Source of the DNA: Natronorubrum halophilum
Lineage (GTDB): Archaea > Halobacteriota > Halobacteria > Halobacteriales > Natrialbaceae
DNA length: 64,000 nt
Direction: 5' to 3'
Assembly (NCBI RefSeq): GCF_003670115.1
Contig: NZ_QQTY01000002.1
Coordinates: 930,001-994,000, forward strand
The translations under genes were made by a program, and so were the position numbers. Every line of letters begins with the position of its first letter. The stretch's first letter is position 1. Shown in pieces: positions 1-7,820 of the stretch. Under the pieces are notes generated by a model. The model searched no databases. It worked only from the letters and a program-made list of their open reading frames with translations, and had not been told where the DNA came from.

Positions 1-139
1 CCTGTAGGCCGAGACCCACCCGAATCGTATCCAGCCAGTTCCGGTGCGGACTATCCCGCGACTATTCTGCAGGCGCTTCGCGCTGTAAACTGTACATGCA
101 AGAGACATACTTATCAGCGACCGTCACTGTGTTCTTACT

Positions 140-376
140 ATGAAAGCACGAATCAAACGCGTCATGTGTCGGTCACGGTACGCCGCGATGGGTGCAGCGC
201 TCGGAGCCGCAGTCGGTGCCGTCTTCGGTCGGAATGCCGCGAGCACCGGCGGTGCAGTCGGCGCGCTGATCGGTGCGACGGCTGCGGACACACGTGACAC
301 CGCGAGTTCCTTCTTCGAGGAGGCCACGGAGACCGAGTTCAACCCGCTGTCAAATAGCGACGACGAACCGAACTGA
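140..376 (+). CDS. Small glycine-zipper protein, unknown function
   Basis: A 78-residue protein. After a basic N-terminus (residues 1-14) comes an alanine/glycine-rich stretch (about 15-52) with regularly spaced glycines, like the glycine-zipper segments of small membrane-associated proteins, followed by an acidic tail. An AT-rich box (ACTTATCA) lies about 25 bases before the ATG, consistent with a leaderless message. I do not recognise a named family. A role at the membrane is inferred from composition only. Confidence 0.6.
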   Translation: MKARIKRVMCRSRYAAMGAALGAAVGAVFGRNAASTGGAVGALIGATAADTRDTASSFFEEATETEFNPLSNSDDEPN

Positions 377-492
377 ACGGCAGTTTCGGACCAGCAGCGC
401 TCTTCGCCGAACTCGTTTCTCGGATCGGTTCCGTCGACAAGCGGCGGCGCTCCACCGCAAGAGAGTTACGGGATTGGTGATTTTATTGACGT

Positions 493-1545
493 ATGACCGA
501 GTTCGTCACCCCGCCCGCGCTCGAGCCCGGTGACCGGGTCGCCGTCGTCGCTCCGTCATCGAACCCCGCGCCGGAGTTCCCACACGTGTACGACCTCGGA
601 CTGGAACGCCTCCGGTCGGTGTTCGATCTCGAACCGGTCGAGTACCCGACCGCGCAGAAGGGGAGCGAGTACCTCGCCGACCACCCCGAGGAACGCGCAC
701 GGGACGTGATGAACGCGTTCGCCGACCCCGATATCCGCGGCGTCATCAGCGTTATCGGCGGCAACGATCAGATTCGGATCCTCGAGCACCTCGATCCCGA
801 CGTGCTTCGGGAGAACCCGACCCGGTTCTACGGCTACAGCGACAACACGCAACTCGCGCTCTTCCTGTGGAACCTCGGGATCGTCTCCTACTACGGGCCG
901 ACCGTGATGGTCGAACTCGGGATGGACGGGTCGCTCTTCGACCACACGATCGACGACACCAGTCGCGCGTTCTTCGAGGAGTCGTTCGGCCGCCTCGAGC
1001 CGGCCGCCGAGTTCACCGACGAGCCCGGCGAGTGGGCCGATCCCACGTCGCTCGAGAAGCCACGCGAGACCGAACCGAACCCGGGCTGGACGTGGGCCGG
1101 CGGTGACGACGTCGTCGAGGGACGCGTCTGGGGCGGCTGTCTCGAGAGCCTCGACCAGCGTCTGCTTACGGATCGATTCCTGCCCGACGAAGACGACCTC
1201 GAGGGGGCGATCCTCGCGATCGAGACGTCGGAAGAGCTGCCGGCCCCCACCTGGGTCGCGGGTGTACTTCGAGCGCTGGGGGAACGGCGACTCCTCGAGC
1301 GCTTCGACGGCGTCCTGGTCGGCCGGCCGGCGGCGCGGTCGCACCTGGAAGACACCCCACCGGAGCAGCGCGAACGGTATCGAGAACGACAGCGCGAGGC
1401 GATATCGAGCGTCTTCAACGGATACAATCCAGAGGCACCGATCGTCTTCGACGTCGACTTCGGACACACGTGGCCGACGACGCCGATTCCGATCGGAAGC
1501 CGCGTCACAATCGACCCCGGAAGCGAGACGATCCGATTCGAGTGA
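493..1545 (+). CDS. S66-family peptidase (LD-carboxypeptidase / MccF-like)
   Basis: Serine peptidase family S66 comprises LD-carboxypeptidases and microcin C immunity (MccF) enzymes. The N-terminus has the family motif around GDRVAVVAPSS. The nucleophile-type motif GYSDNT places the serine near residue 116. A glutamate near 243 (LAIETSEE) and His325 in FGHTWPTTPIPIG complete the expected Ser-Glu-His set. Length (350 residues) is normal. Haloarchaea lack peptidoglycan, so the substrate is not a murein peptide; cleavage of a peptide-like metabolite or antibiotic (MccF-type detoxification) is an inference. It appears to be monocistronic. Confidence 0.85.
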   Translation: MTEFVTPPALEPGDRVAVVAPSSNPAPEFPHVYDLGLERLRSVFDLEPVEYPTAQKGSEYLADHPEERARDVMNAFADPDIRGVISVIGGNDQIRILEHLDPDVLRENPTRFYGYSDNTQLALFLWNLGIVSYYGPTVMVELGMDGSLFDHTIDDTSRAFFEESFGRLEPAAEFTDEPGEWADPTSLEKPRETEPNPGWTWAGGDDVVEGRVWGGCLESLDQRLLTDRFLPDEDDLEGAILAIETSEELPAPTWVAGVLRALGERRLLERFDGVLVGRPAARSHLEDTPPEQRERYRERQREAISSVFNGYNPEAPIVFDVDFGHTWPTTPIPIGSRVTIDPGSETIRFE

Positions 1546-1560
1546 TAGTCCCTTCGCTGG

Positions 1561-2007
1561 TCAGCAGTTTCCGTTCTCTCCCTCGAGCGCACGCGCTCGA
1601 AGCTGCTCGCCCTCCTTGCTGCTGACGGTCAACTCGGGAACCGTCGTCGGGCTGTTGTCCTCGTCGATCGCGACGTAGACGAAGTACGATTCGGTTGTCT
1701 TCTCGCGCTCTCGCGTCCGCAGGTCCTCGCGTTCGGTGACCAATCGAACCCGGACGCTCGAGGTGCCCGAATCGTACACGTAGGCCGTAATGTAGGCCGT
1801 GTCGCCGACCGGAATCGGTCGTTCGAAGTTCATCTGGTCGACGCGGGCGGTGACGCAGGTTTGCCCGGAAAACCGCATCGCGGACATCGCACCGACCTCG
1901 TCCATCCACTTCATGACGTTTCCGCCGTGGGCGCTCTCGAGCATGTTTGCGTGGTTCGGCTGGACCATCTCGCGGTTCTCGATCAGCGTTTCCATGAGAT
2001 CAGTCAT
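1561..2007 (-). CDS. Acyl-CoA thioesterase, hotdog fold
   Basis: A 148-residue single hotdog-domain protein of the YciA/BACH acyl-CoA hydrolase group. The segment NHANMLESAHGGNVMKWMDE is the characteristic N-terminal helix region of this family, with the conserved Gly-Gly and the Asp of MDE. It would hydrolyse acyl-CoA to free acid and CoA in the cytoplasm. It is convergent with the S66 peptidase and ends only 15 bases from it. The chain length of the substrate cannot be read from the sequence. Confidence 0.85.
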   Translation of the reverse strand: MTDLMETLIENREMVQPNHANMLESAHGGNVMKWMDEVGAMSAMRFSGQTCVTARVDQMNFERPIPVGDTAYITAYVYDSGTSSVRVRLVTEREDLRTREREKTTESYFVYVAIDEDNSPTTVPELTVSSKEGEQLRARALEGENGNC

Positions 2008-2255
2008 CGGTCGTGCTATACCGTCGGCGGTAAGTCAGTGTAGTGGATTCGTCGGACGATTTCGGCGCTCTCCGGAACCGGAGGCGGCCGAGAGTAACCG
2101 ACGGCGTGACGATCGGAAGGACACTTCTCGTCGGCTCGCTCGAGTCGGAGCGACGCGACTGCGAGCGACATGTATATATACAGCGGGAACGCGGCCGTAT
2201 TGTTATTTCTTCGGGCTTCGATACTGGTAAAAGTCCCGACCGAGTTGATTCGCTA

Positions 2256-4028
2256 ATGAGCGATGCAGGCGACGCCGATGTGCCGGAGCCCCCGAAGCCG
2301 CCAACGGACGGAGCGGGGTCCGTTCACGTGCTCGGGACTGCACACGTCTCGCACGCGAGCGTCGACGACGTGCACGAAACGATCGATCGCGAGGACCCTG
2401 ACATCGTCGCCGTCGAACTCGACGAGGGCCGATACAACCAGATGCAGGGCGGGACGCCCGAGGATATCGAGGCGGAAGACCTCCTCTCGGGGAACACCGT
2501 TTTTCAGTTTCTGGCCTACTGGATGCTCTCTTACGTCCAGTCGAGACTCGGCGACCGCTTCGATATCGAACCCGGAGCGGACATGCGCGCCGCCATCGAG
2601 GCCGCCGAACGGAACGGAAGCGGCGTCGCGCTCGTCGACCGAGACATTCAAGTGACGATTCAGCGGTTCTGGCAGCGATTATCCTTTACCGAGAAGTTGA
2701 AAATGGTCGGCGGACTCGCCCTCGGCGTTACCGACCCCCGGACCATCGGTCTCGCGTTCGGTGCCGTTGCCGGGATCTTCGCCGGGCTGCTGTTCGCCGC
2801 GTTTCTCGCGCCGCTGTTGGGACTCGGAGACCTGCTCTCGCTCGGTATCAGCGACCCGACGACGTTCCAGTACGTCGGTGCGGGCATGGGCGGTGCCATC
2901 GGCGGTGCGCTCATCGGCCTGCTCTTGCTCCCCTCGCTCGAGTCGGCCGGAGAATCGGCCGACGGGCTGCTCAGTGGCTTTTCGCTGCGGATACTCGCAG
3001 GGCTCGTGCTCGGGGTCGCCGCCTGTCTCGCCCTCGTCGCGACCGAGACGTTCGTCGGACCGCTCTCGGCCGACACCTTCGAGAGCGCCGGCGTCTACGC
3101 GATCCGCGGGACGGTCGGGATCCTCGCCGGCCTCGGCATCGGCGTCGCTCTCGGTGCCGTATTCGGGCTCCTCCTCGAGACCGCCAACGGCGACGTCGAG
3201 GATATCGACGAGATCGATATCGAGCAGATGACCGACGGTGACGTCGTCGCCGCGATGATGGAGGAGTTCCGCCGATTCAGCCCGCGCGGTGCGAACGCCC
3301 TGATCGACGAGCGCGACTCGTACATCGCACACAACCTCCACGAACTCCGCGAACAGGGCTACGACGTCGTCGCCGTCGTCGGTGCCGGACACAAGGCCGG
3401 GATCGAGCGTCACCTGGCGAACCCGGCGGGAATTCCCTCCCTCGAGTCCCTGTCGGGAGCCGCCTCCACGCGTCGGTTCTCCCCCGTGAAGATCATCGGC
3501 TACCTGATCATGATCGGCTTCGTCGGCTTTTTCTTCCTGTTGGTTATGGCCGGCGTACAAGACACCTTCTTGCTCCAGTTGTTCGCCGCGTGGTTCCTGT
3601 TCAACGGCTTTTTCGCGTTCACGCTCGCCCGCCTCGCCGGCGCACGCTGGACCAGCGCCGGCGTCGGCGGCGCGGTCGCGTGGCTGACGAGCATCAACCC
3701 GCTGTTGGCCCCCGGCTGGTTCGCCGGCTACGTCGAACTCAAACACCGGGCCGTCAACGTCCGGGACATTCAGACGCTCAACGAGATCGTCGGCGACACC
3801 GAGCGGCCGATGGGTGAGGCTCTCGCCGAGATGTTCGACGTCCCGCTGTTCCGGCTCATCATGATCGTGGCGTTGACCAACATCGGAAGCCTGATCGCCA
3901 CCCTGTTGTTCCCGATCGTGGTACTGCCGTGGCTGGCACCCGAGATCGGCGGCGTCGACGCGCTGTTCGGCGAACTCCTCACCGGGGCCGAAAACACGCT
4001 CGAGCTGATTCGAGGGTACTTCGCATGA
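2256..4028 (+). CDS. TraB/PrgY-family membrane protein with an internal membrane block
   Basis: The TraB-domain motifs are present: GTAHVS (residues 27-32), ELDEGR (54-59), DERD (351-354) and GAGHKAG (376-382). They are split by about 165 residues (roughly 150-315) of Gly/Ala-rich hydrophobic sequence containing several likely membrane helices. From memory, other haloarchaeal members connect these halves through a short loop. After the domain come about four more membrane segments. I start at the ATG before SDAGDADVPEP; the open frame extends further upstream, but that part has no family resemblance. The stop overlaps the next start (ATGA). TraB proteins are linked to peptide-pheromone control in bacteria; the archaeal role is unknown. 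Confidence 0.85.
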   Translation: MSDAGDADVPEPPKPPTDGAGSVHVLGTAHVSHASVDDVHETIDREDPDIVAVELDEGRYNQMQGGTPEDIEAEDLLSGNTVFQFLAYWMLSYVQSRLGDRFDIEPGADMRAAIEAAERNGSGVALVDRDIQVTIQRFWQRLSFTEKLKMVGGLALGVTDPRTIGLAFGAVAGIFAGLLFAAFLAPLLGLGDLLSLGISDPTTFQYVGAGMGGAIGGALIGLLLLPSLESAGESADGLLSGFSLRILAGLVLGVAACLALVATETFVGPLSADTFESAGVYAIRGTVGILAGLGIGVALGAVFGLLLETANGDVEDIDEIDIEQMTDGDVVAAMMEEFRRFSPRGANALIDERDSYIAHNLHELREQGYDVVAVVGAGHKAGIERHLANPAGIPSLESLSGAASTRRFSPVKIIGYLIMIGFVGFFFLLVMAGVQDTFLLQLFAAWFLFNGFFAFTLARLAGARWTSAGVGGAVAWLTSINPLLAPGWFAGYVELKHRAVNVRDIQTLNEIVGDTERPMGEALAEMFDVPLFRLIMIVALTNIGSLIATLLFPIVVLPWLAPEIGGVDALFGELLTGAENTLELIRGYFA

Positions 4029-4663
4029 GCGTTCGAACACGCCAGCGGTCGGAAACGGAGTTGAGCTTCAGCGACAAGGAACTGTTCGATCTCGCGCTGG
4101 CGTGGATCACGCTCTCGGTCGCGTTCGCCTTACTGCTGGCACCGATTCACCTCGGACGGACGGATCCGATCACGTTCGTGCTGGCGGTCGGGTTGAGTTT
4201 CGTCACCGTCGGCGTCGCGTTCCTGTTGCACGAACTCGCCCACAAGGTCGTCGCGATCGAGTACGGCCAGATCGCCGAGTTCCGCGCGGACTACCAGATG
4301 CTGTTCCTCGCGATCATGAGCGCGCTCGTCGGCTTCCTCTTCGCTGCACCGGGAGCCGTCTACCATCGGGGTCGGATCACGAAACAGGAAAACGGCCACA
4401 TCGCGCTCGCCGGACCGGTTACGAACCTCCTGCTCGCGGTGCTCTTTTTCCCGCTCATGGTGTTCCCCGGCATCCTCGGGACGATCGGCCATCTCGGCGT
4501 CCTGATCAATCTGTTCCTCGCCGCGTTCAACATGATTCCGTTCGGCCCCCTCGACGGAAAGTCGGTCCTCCAGTGGAGCAAACCCGTCTTCGCGGTCGTA
4601 TTCGGCGCGAGTGTACTCCTGGCTATCGGATTCTACTCGCTGTTCGGCATCGGTCTGTCCTAG
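4025..4663 (+). CDS. Membrane zinc protease, site-2 protease (M50) family
   Basis: A 212-residue polytopic membrane protein carrying the zinc motif HELAH (residues 69-73) and the second M50 motif NMIPFGPLDGK with its metal-binding aspartate near 177. These define intramembrane site-2-type metalloproteases, which cut transmembrane segments of regulatory proteins. The start ATG overlaps the stop of the TraB gene by four bases, so the two are probably translationally coupled and may act together. No PDZ or CBS domain is attached, so it is a minimal family member. Its substrate is unknown. Confidence 0.9.
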   Translation: MSVRTRQRSETELSFSDKELFDLALAWITLSVAFALLLAPIHLGRTDPITFVLAVGLSFVTVGVAFLLHELAHKVVAIEYGQIAEFRADYQMLFLAIMSALVGFLFAAPGAVYHRGRITKQENGHIALAGPVTNLLLAVLFFPLMVFPGILGTIGHLGVLINLFLAAFNMIPFGPLDGKSVLQWSKPVFAVVFGASVLLAIGFYSLFGIGLS

Positions 4664-4862
4664 TACCTCGATTTCACCGCCGCTATTTCTCGCCCGAGAG
4701 CTGTCGGTAGGGAAATGAGGACTGCCGATTTTTATCTCAGAACGAACACTAGATGGCTGCAATGTGATCTCTCACTTTGTCCCCCGAGTGAGCGAAGTCT
4801 AGGCCGGACGCAATCGCTCCGGGACCGGTGACCTTTTGCTCGCTCCGGGAGGTCGTTGGGAT

Positions 4863-5855
4863 ATGACCGATTCAGCGGGCGACGGGACCGAAGAGCGACT
4901 CACGTACGCCGATACCGGGGTCGACATCGAGGCCAGCGAGGACGCCACGGCGGCGCTGCTCGAGGCCTTCGGCAGCGACCTGACGACCGAGTACGCCGGC
5001 TTACTCGACATCGGCGACCGCTACCTCGCGCTGGCGACCGACGGCGTCGGCACGAAACTCCTCGTCGCGGAAGCGATCGCGGACTTCTCGACGATCGGCA
5101 TCGACTGCATCGCGATGAACGTCAACGACCTCGTCGCCGCGGGCGTCGAACCCGTCGCGTTCGTCGACTACCTCGCCGTCGACGAGCCGAGCGACGACCT
5201 CACCAACGAGATCGGCGAAGGGCTCGCGGTCGGCCTCGAGAAGTCCGGCATGACCCTCCTCGGCGGCGAGACCGCGGTCATGCCCGAGGTCGTCAACGGG
5301 TTCGATCTCGCCGGTACCTGCGCCGGCCTGGCCGGGAAAGACGAGGTGCTCGAGGGCGAGGCTCGGGTCGGCGACGTGCTCGTCGGTTTCGCTTCGAACG
5401 GCGTCCATTCGAACGGACTGACGCTCGCCCGCGAGGCGGTGACGCGCGAGCACGACTACACCGACGAGTTCCCGCCGAACCCGGAGCGAACGATCGGCGA
5501 GGAACTGCTCCGACCGACCGAGATCTACACCGACCTGCTCGAGTCGATGCGCGAGCACGGCGTTCGCGCCGCGGCCCACGTTACGGGCGGCGGCTGGACG
5601 AACCTGCTCCGGATGGGCGAGCGCGAGTACGTGATCGAGGATCCGTTCCCGGCCCAGCCGGTCTTCGAGTTCATCCAGCGAGAAGGGAACGTGACCGACG
5701 AGGAGATGCACCGCACGTTCAACATGGGCACCGGCTTCGTCGTCGCCGTCCCCGAAGCGACGGCCGACGCGGTAGTCGCCGAGACCGACGGGCGGGTGAT
5801 CGGTCGCGTGGAAGACGGCGAGAGCGTGGAGATTCGCGGCCTCTCGCTCGAGTAA
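4863..5855 (+). CDS. purM: Phosphoribosylformylglycinamidine cyclo-ligase (AIR synthetase)
   Basis: PurM converts FGAM and ATP to aminoimidazole ribonucleotide, the fifth step of de novo purine synthesis. The N-terminal YADTGVDIEA motif, DGVGTKL (Asp near residue 60), NDLVAAG and GGETAVMPEVV are all present, as is the C-terminal MGTG motif, so both halves of the fold are intact at 330 residues. The ATG chosen is the one just before TDSAGDG; an open frame extends nine codons upstream without support. The gene stands alone, as pur genes often do in haloarchaea. A T5 run about 45 bases past the stop may end transcription. Confidence 0.96.
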   Translation: MTDSAGDGTEERLTYADTGVDIEASEDATAALLEAFGSDLTTEYAGLLDIGDRYLALATDGVGTKLLVAEAIADFSTIGIDCIAMNVNDLVAAGVEPVAFVDYLAVDEPSDDLTNEIGEGLAVGLEKSGMTLLGGETAVMPEVVNGFDLAGTCAGLAGKDEVLEGEARVGDVLVGFASNGVHSNGLTLAREAVTREHDYTDEFPPNPERTIGEELLRPTEIYTDLLESMREHGVRAAAHVTGGGWTNLLRMGEREYVIEDPFPAQPVFEFIQREGNVTDEEMHRTFNMGTGFVVAVPEATADAVVAETDGRVIGRVEDGESVEIRGLSLE

Positions 5856-5948
5856 ATTGCCGGTGACGATTCGCCACGGCCGTCCGGAAGCGACCGCCGC
5901 TTTTTGTAGTGAGCTGGTAAAACACGGTCAGTGAATAGTGTCCATACT

Positions 5949-5970
5949 GTTAACAACATCGTTGTTGAAC
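5949..5970 (+). promoter_or_regulatory. Inverted repeat over the probable promoter of the small lipoprotein gene
   Basis: AACAAC and GTTGTT form six-base arms around ATC, extended by imperfect GTTAAC/GAAC ends. The repeat sits 9-30 bases before the lipoprotein ATG, where the TATA element of a leaderless gene would lie, so a bound protein would block initiation. That it is an operator is inferred from position and symmetry only. Confidence 0.35.
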
Positions 5971-5978
5971 TCCGGCCT

Positions 5979-6365
5979 ATGAATCGAAGGCGCTTCGTGA
6001 CCGTCGCAGCGACGACCGCAACGGCCTCGCTCGCAGGCTGTGCGTTCGGAGGCTTCGGAGACAGCGAGGAACTAACCGCGGAACTCGAGGACGAGGACAA
6101 GGAATCCTTCGAGGCCGATGAGGGCGACGAACTCGAGGTGACCGTGACCGTCGAAGACGGAGACGAAGTCGAGGTCGGGATCACCTACGACCTCGAAACG
6201 ACCGCCGAAAACGAGGAGGACGAGGAGAACGGGGCGAGGGCGTACTCCGGACCCGTCCTCGACGAAACCGTCGAGGGCGAGGAGACGTTCGACATCGAAA
6301 TCCCGACCGACGGCTACTATCAGGTGACGGTGACCGGTGGCTCGGCACGAGTCACCGTCGAGTGA
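5979..6365 (+). CDS. Small acidic Tat lipoprotein, unknown function
   Basis: A 128-residue precursor beginning MNRRRFVTVAATTATASLAGC, which combines a twin-arginine motif with a lipobox cysteine at residue 21. The mature part is extremely rich in Glu/Asp and ends in a compact beta-rich segment (DGYYQVTVTGGSARVTVE), resembling small extracellular Ig-like or pre-peptidase C-terminal type domains. It should be exported folded and anchored outside the membrane. An in-frame ATG is not available upstream, and the signal peptide fixes this start. Function is unknown. Confidence 0.7.
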   Translation: MNRRRFVTVAATTATASLAGCAFGGFGDSEELTAELEDEDKESFEADEGDELEVTVTVEDGDEVEVGITYDLETTAENEEDEENGARAYSGPVLDETVEGEETFDIEIPTDGYYQVTVTGGSARVTVE

Positions 6366-6444
6366 CGGAACGCGAACCGGTCGGCCGTCGTCGCTGTAGG
6401 CGACGAACCGGACGCCCTCGAGAGCGTCGGCGGATCGTGCGGCG

Positions 6445-6558
6445 GTGTCGTCCGAACGCTATCTCGAGCGGCTCTACGTCGAACGCAGTAGCCGCGGATA
6501 CAGCCTCGAGCAGGCTGCACGGACGCTACCGACGATCCCTGTTGGGGAGTCGCTATGA
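6445..6558 (+). pseudogene. Possible remnant of a helix-turn-helix gene
   Basis: A GTG-started frame of 37 codons reads SSERYLERLYVERSSRGYSLEQAARTLP and then stops. YLERLYVERSSRGYSLEQAARTL resembles the first two helices of a helix-turn-helix domain, but the recognition helix is missing. It could be a decayed regulator, a tiny protein, or chance. There is no clear promoter. Low confidence. Confidence 0.2.
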
Positions 6559-6632
6559 TGATAGTGGCCATACTGCCTGGGATCCGGCAGTAGAAACCAT
6601 ACAGACGAGTGATACGTTCCGGGCGTAGAAAC

Positions 6633-6672
6633 TTAGGCCGACCAAAACCTTTTTAGATTTAGGCCTACCTAA
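6633..6672 (+). promoter_or_regulatory. Two DtxR-like boxes flanking a TATA element
   Basis: TTAGGCCGACCAAA (6633-6646) and TTAGGCCTACCTAA (6659-6672) share 12 of 14 bases and are 26 bases apart. The second has perfect TTAGG/CCTAA arms, the core found in bacterial DtxR/IdeR sites. The TATA-like TTTTTAGA (6650-6657) lies between them, and the downstream ATG is 9 bases after the second box. A metal-dependent repressor bound here would cover both the TFB side and the start point. Metal regulation is inferred from the motif. Confidence 0.6.
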
Positions 6673-6681
6673 CTTCACCTG

Positions 6682-6849
6682 ATGGACGTACCCGCCCAAC
6701 GGGAGGATCCCGATTCCGACGAGACATTCGAGGAGCCGGCGGCGGTCGTGACCAGTCACGAGACCCGCCCCGGCAAGATCGTCTTTACCGAACACGACAA
6801 CACCGACGGCTGGATCGCGACCGATTTCGCCATCGATCTCGAGCGCTGA
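6682..6849 (+). CDS. 55-residue acidic protein (DUF7331-like), likely metal-regulated
   Basis: The product starts MDVPAQREDPDSDETFEE and ends DGWIATDFAIDLER. The block around IVFTEHDNTDGWIATD resembles a family of tiny haloarchaeal proteins that I recall as DUF7331; function unknown. No signal peptide, membrane helix or cysteine is seen. The ATG is 29 bases after a TATA-like element, so the message is likely leaderless. The promoter carries two DtxR-like boxes, and dpsA lies close by in convergent orientation, which suggests a part in iron (or manganese) response. Confidence 0.65.
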   Translation: MDVPAQREDPDSDETFEEPAAVVTSHETRPGKIVFTEHDNTDGWIATDFAIDLER

Positions 6850-7038
6850 GCACGCGGCCCATCGGCGATCGGAACTGGCGGGTCTCGCGACGACGCGTTC
6901 GTCTACGTCGGCTGCGTTTTGCGGTTGCGCTTCGCTATTTTCGTTTCGGGCGATAGCCGCGGTGAGCGTCCCCGACGCACAGCTACTCCGTTCTTTTCGA
7001 CGAGTTCGCAGGGCGATACCGGGACACCGCGTCACCGC

Positions 7039-7044
7039 AAAAAA
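7039..7044 (-). terminator. U-rich terminator of dpsA
   Basis: A run of six T on the minus strand, 25-30 bases after the dpsA stop. Archaeal intrinsic termination mainly needs such U-tracts; no hairpin is needed or seen. Confidence 0.45.
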
Positions 7045-7068
7045 TCGACCGCCTCATTCGATACCGAC

Positions 7069-7614
7069 TTACTTCGTCGCTTCCTCGAGCACCAGCGTAT
7101 CGTCCTCGAGGTAGTGTTCGAAGTGGTGGCCGTCTTCCTCGAGCGTGACGAGGATCTCGCGCAGGATTTCTGAGGTGGCGGGATCGCCCAGGTTCTCCGC
7201 GAGTTCGATGCTGTCGCGCATCGACTCGATGATGTCGCCGTACATCTCGAGGTCGTTCTGGAACATCGTTCGGGCGTCGTAGACGTCCTCACCCTCGAAC
7301 TCGACGGTCGCGCGGTTCTCTAGGTTCGTCGGGCCGGAGACGGGAACCCCGCCAAGCGCCTGCGCACGCTCGGCGACGTGGTCTGCGCCTTCCTCGACGT
7401 GTTCGTAGGCTTCCTCGAGGAACTCGTGGAGCGGCAGGAACTCCGCGCCCTCGACGACCCAGTGGTGCTTTTTGAGCTGATGGTACAGCACGTACGCGTT
7501 CGCCAGCTCCGTGTTCAGCGCGTCGACGATCTGTCCGGCCTTCTCTTGCTCGAGTCGAAGTTCGTTCCCCTCGACCTCATCGGCCTGTTGGCGGACGGTC
7601 TTTTGAGTGCTCAT
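7069..7614 (-). CDS. dpsA: DNA-protecting ferritin-like protein DpsA
   Basis: Dps proteins form dodecamers that oxidise and store iron and protect DNA from oxidative damage. The 181-residue product has the ferritin four-helix pattern: LNTELANAYVLYHQLKKHHWVVEGAEFLPLHEFLEEAYEHVEEGADHVAERAQALGG contains the ferroxidase ligands (His in KKHHW, His/Glu in LHEFLEE). The second half has the conserved DGHHFEHYLEDD end. A TATA-like CTTTAAGT lies about 30 bases upstream and a DtxR-like box lies further out, fitting iron-dependent control. Confidence 0.95.
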   Translation of the reverse strand: MSTQKTVRQQADEVEGNELRLEQEKAGQIVDALNTELANAYVLYHQLKKHHWVVEGAEFLPLHEFLEEAYEHVEEGADHVAERAQALGGVPVSGPTNLENRATVEFEGEDVYDARTMFQNDLEMYGDIIESMRDSIELAENLGDPATSEILREILVTLEEDGHHFEHYLEDDTLVLEEATK

Positions 7615-7671
7615 CGTACATCACAGATACACGCGCGTCCCACTTAAAGTCTTCCCATGAGTTAACTTTCT

Positions 7672-7685
7672 TTAGGCGAACCGAA
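7672..7685 (-). promoter_or_regulatory. DtxR-like box upstream of dpsA
   Basis: On the plus strand the site reads TTAGGCGAACCGAA, one base off the TTAGG-N4-CCTAA palindrome and matching the two boxes of the nearby 55-residue gene. It lies about 22 bases upstream of the dpsA TATA-like box rather than over it. An upstream position could allow activation as well as repression. Binding is inferred. Confidence 0.5.
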
Positions 7686-7820
7686 ACTATTGTTCGTATA
7701 TCTGGCTATTATATTTGTGGGGTGCCATGTACTACCGATTGACAAATGGTGACATCCACCAAACTGTTGTTTTTTCGAGAGTGAGTAAACATTTTTAGTG
7801 TAGGCGACGAAAGAGTACGT

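Larger units (their letters stand above)
6366..6681. other. Intergenic region with an inverted repeat and a possible gene remnant
   Basis: No convincing complete gene lies here. It contains a 37-codon frame with coding-like composition (listed separately), a perfect 7-base inverted repeat TACTGCC/GGCAGTA with an 8-base loop at 6571-6592, and the promoter of the next small gene with two DtxR-like boxes. Confidence 0.5.

Noticed and set aside
2043-2255. Upstream extension of the TraB gene
   Set aside because: The extra 71 codons have no resemblance to the family and contain a TATA-like promoter region; the inner ATG is the likely start.
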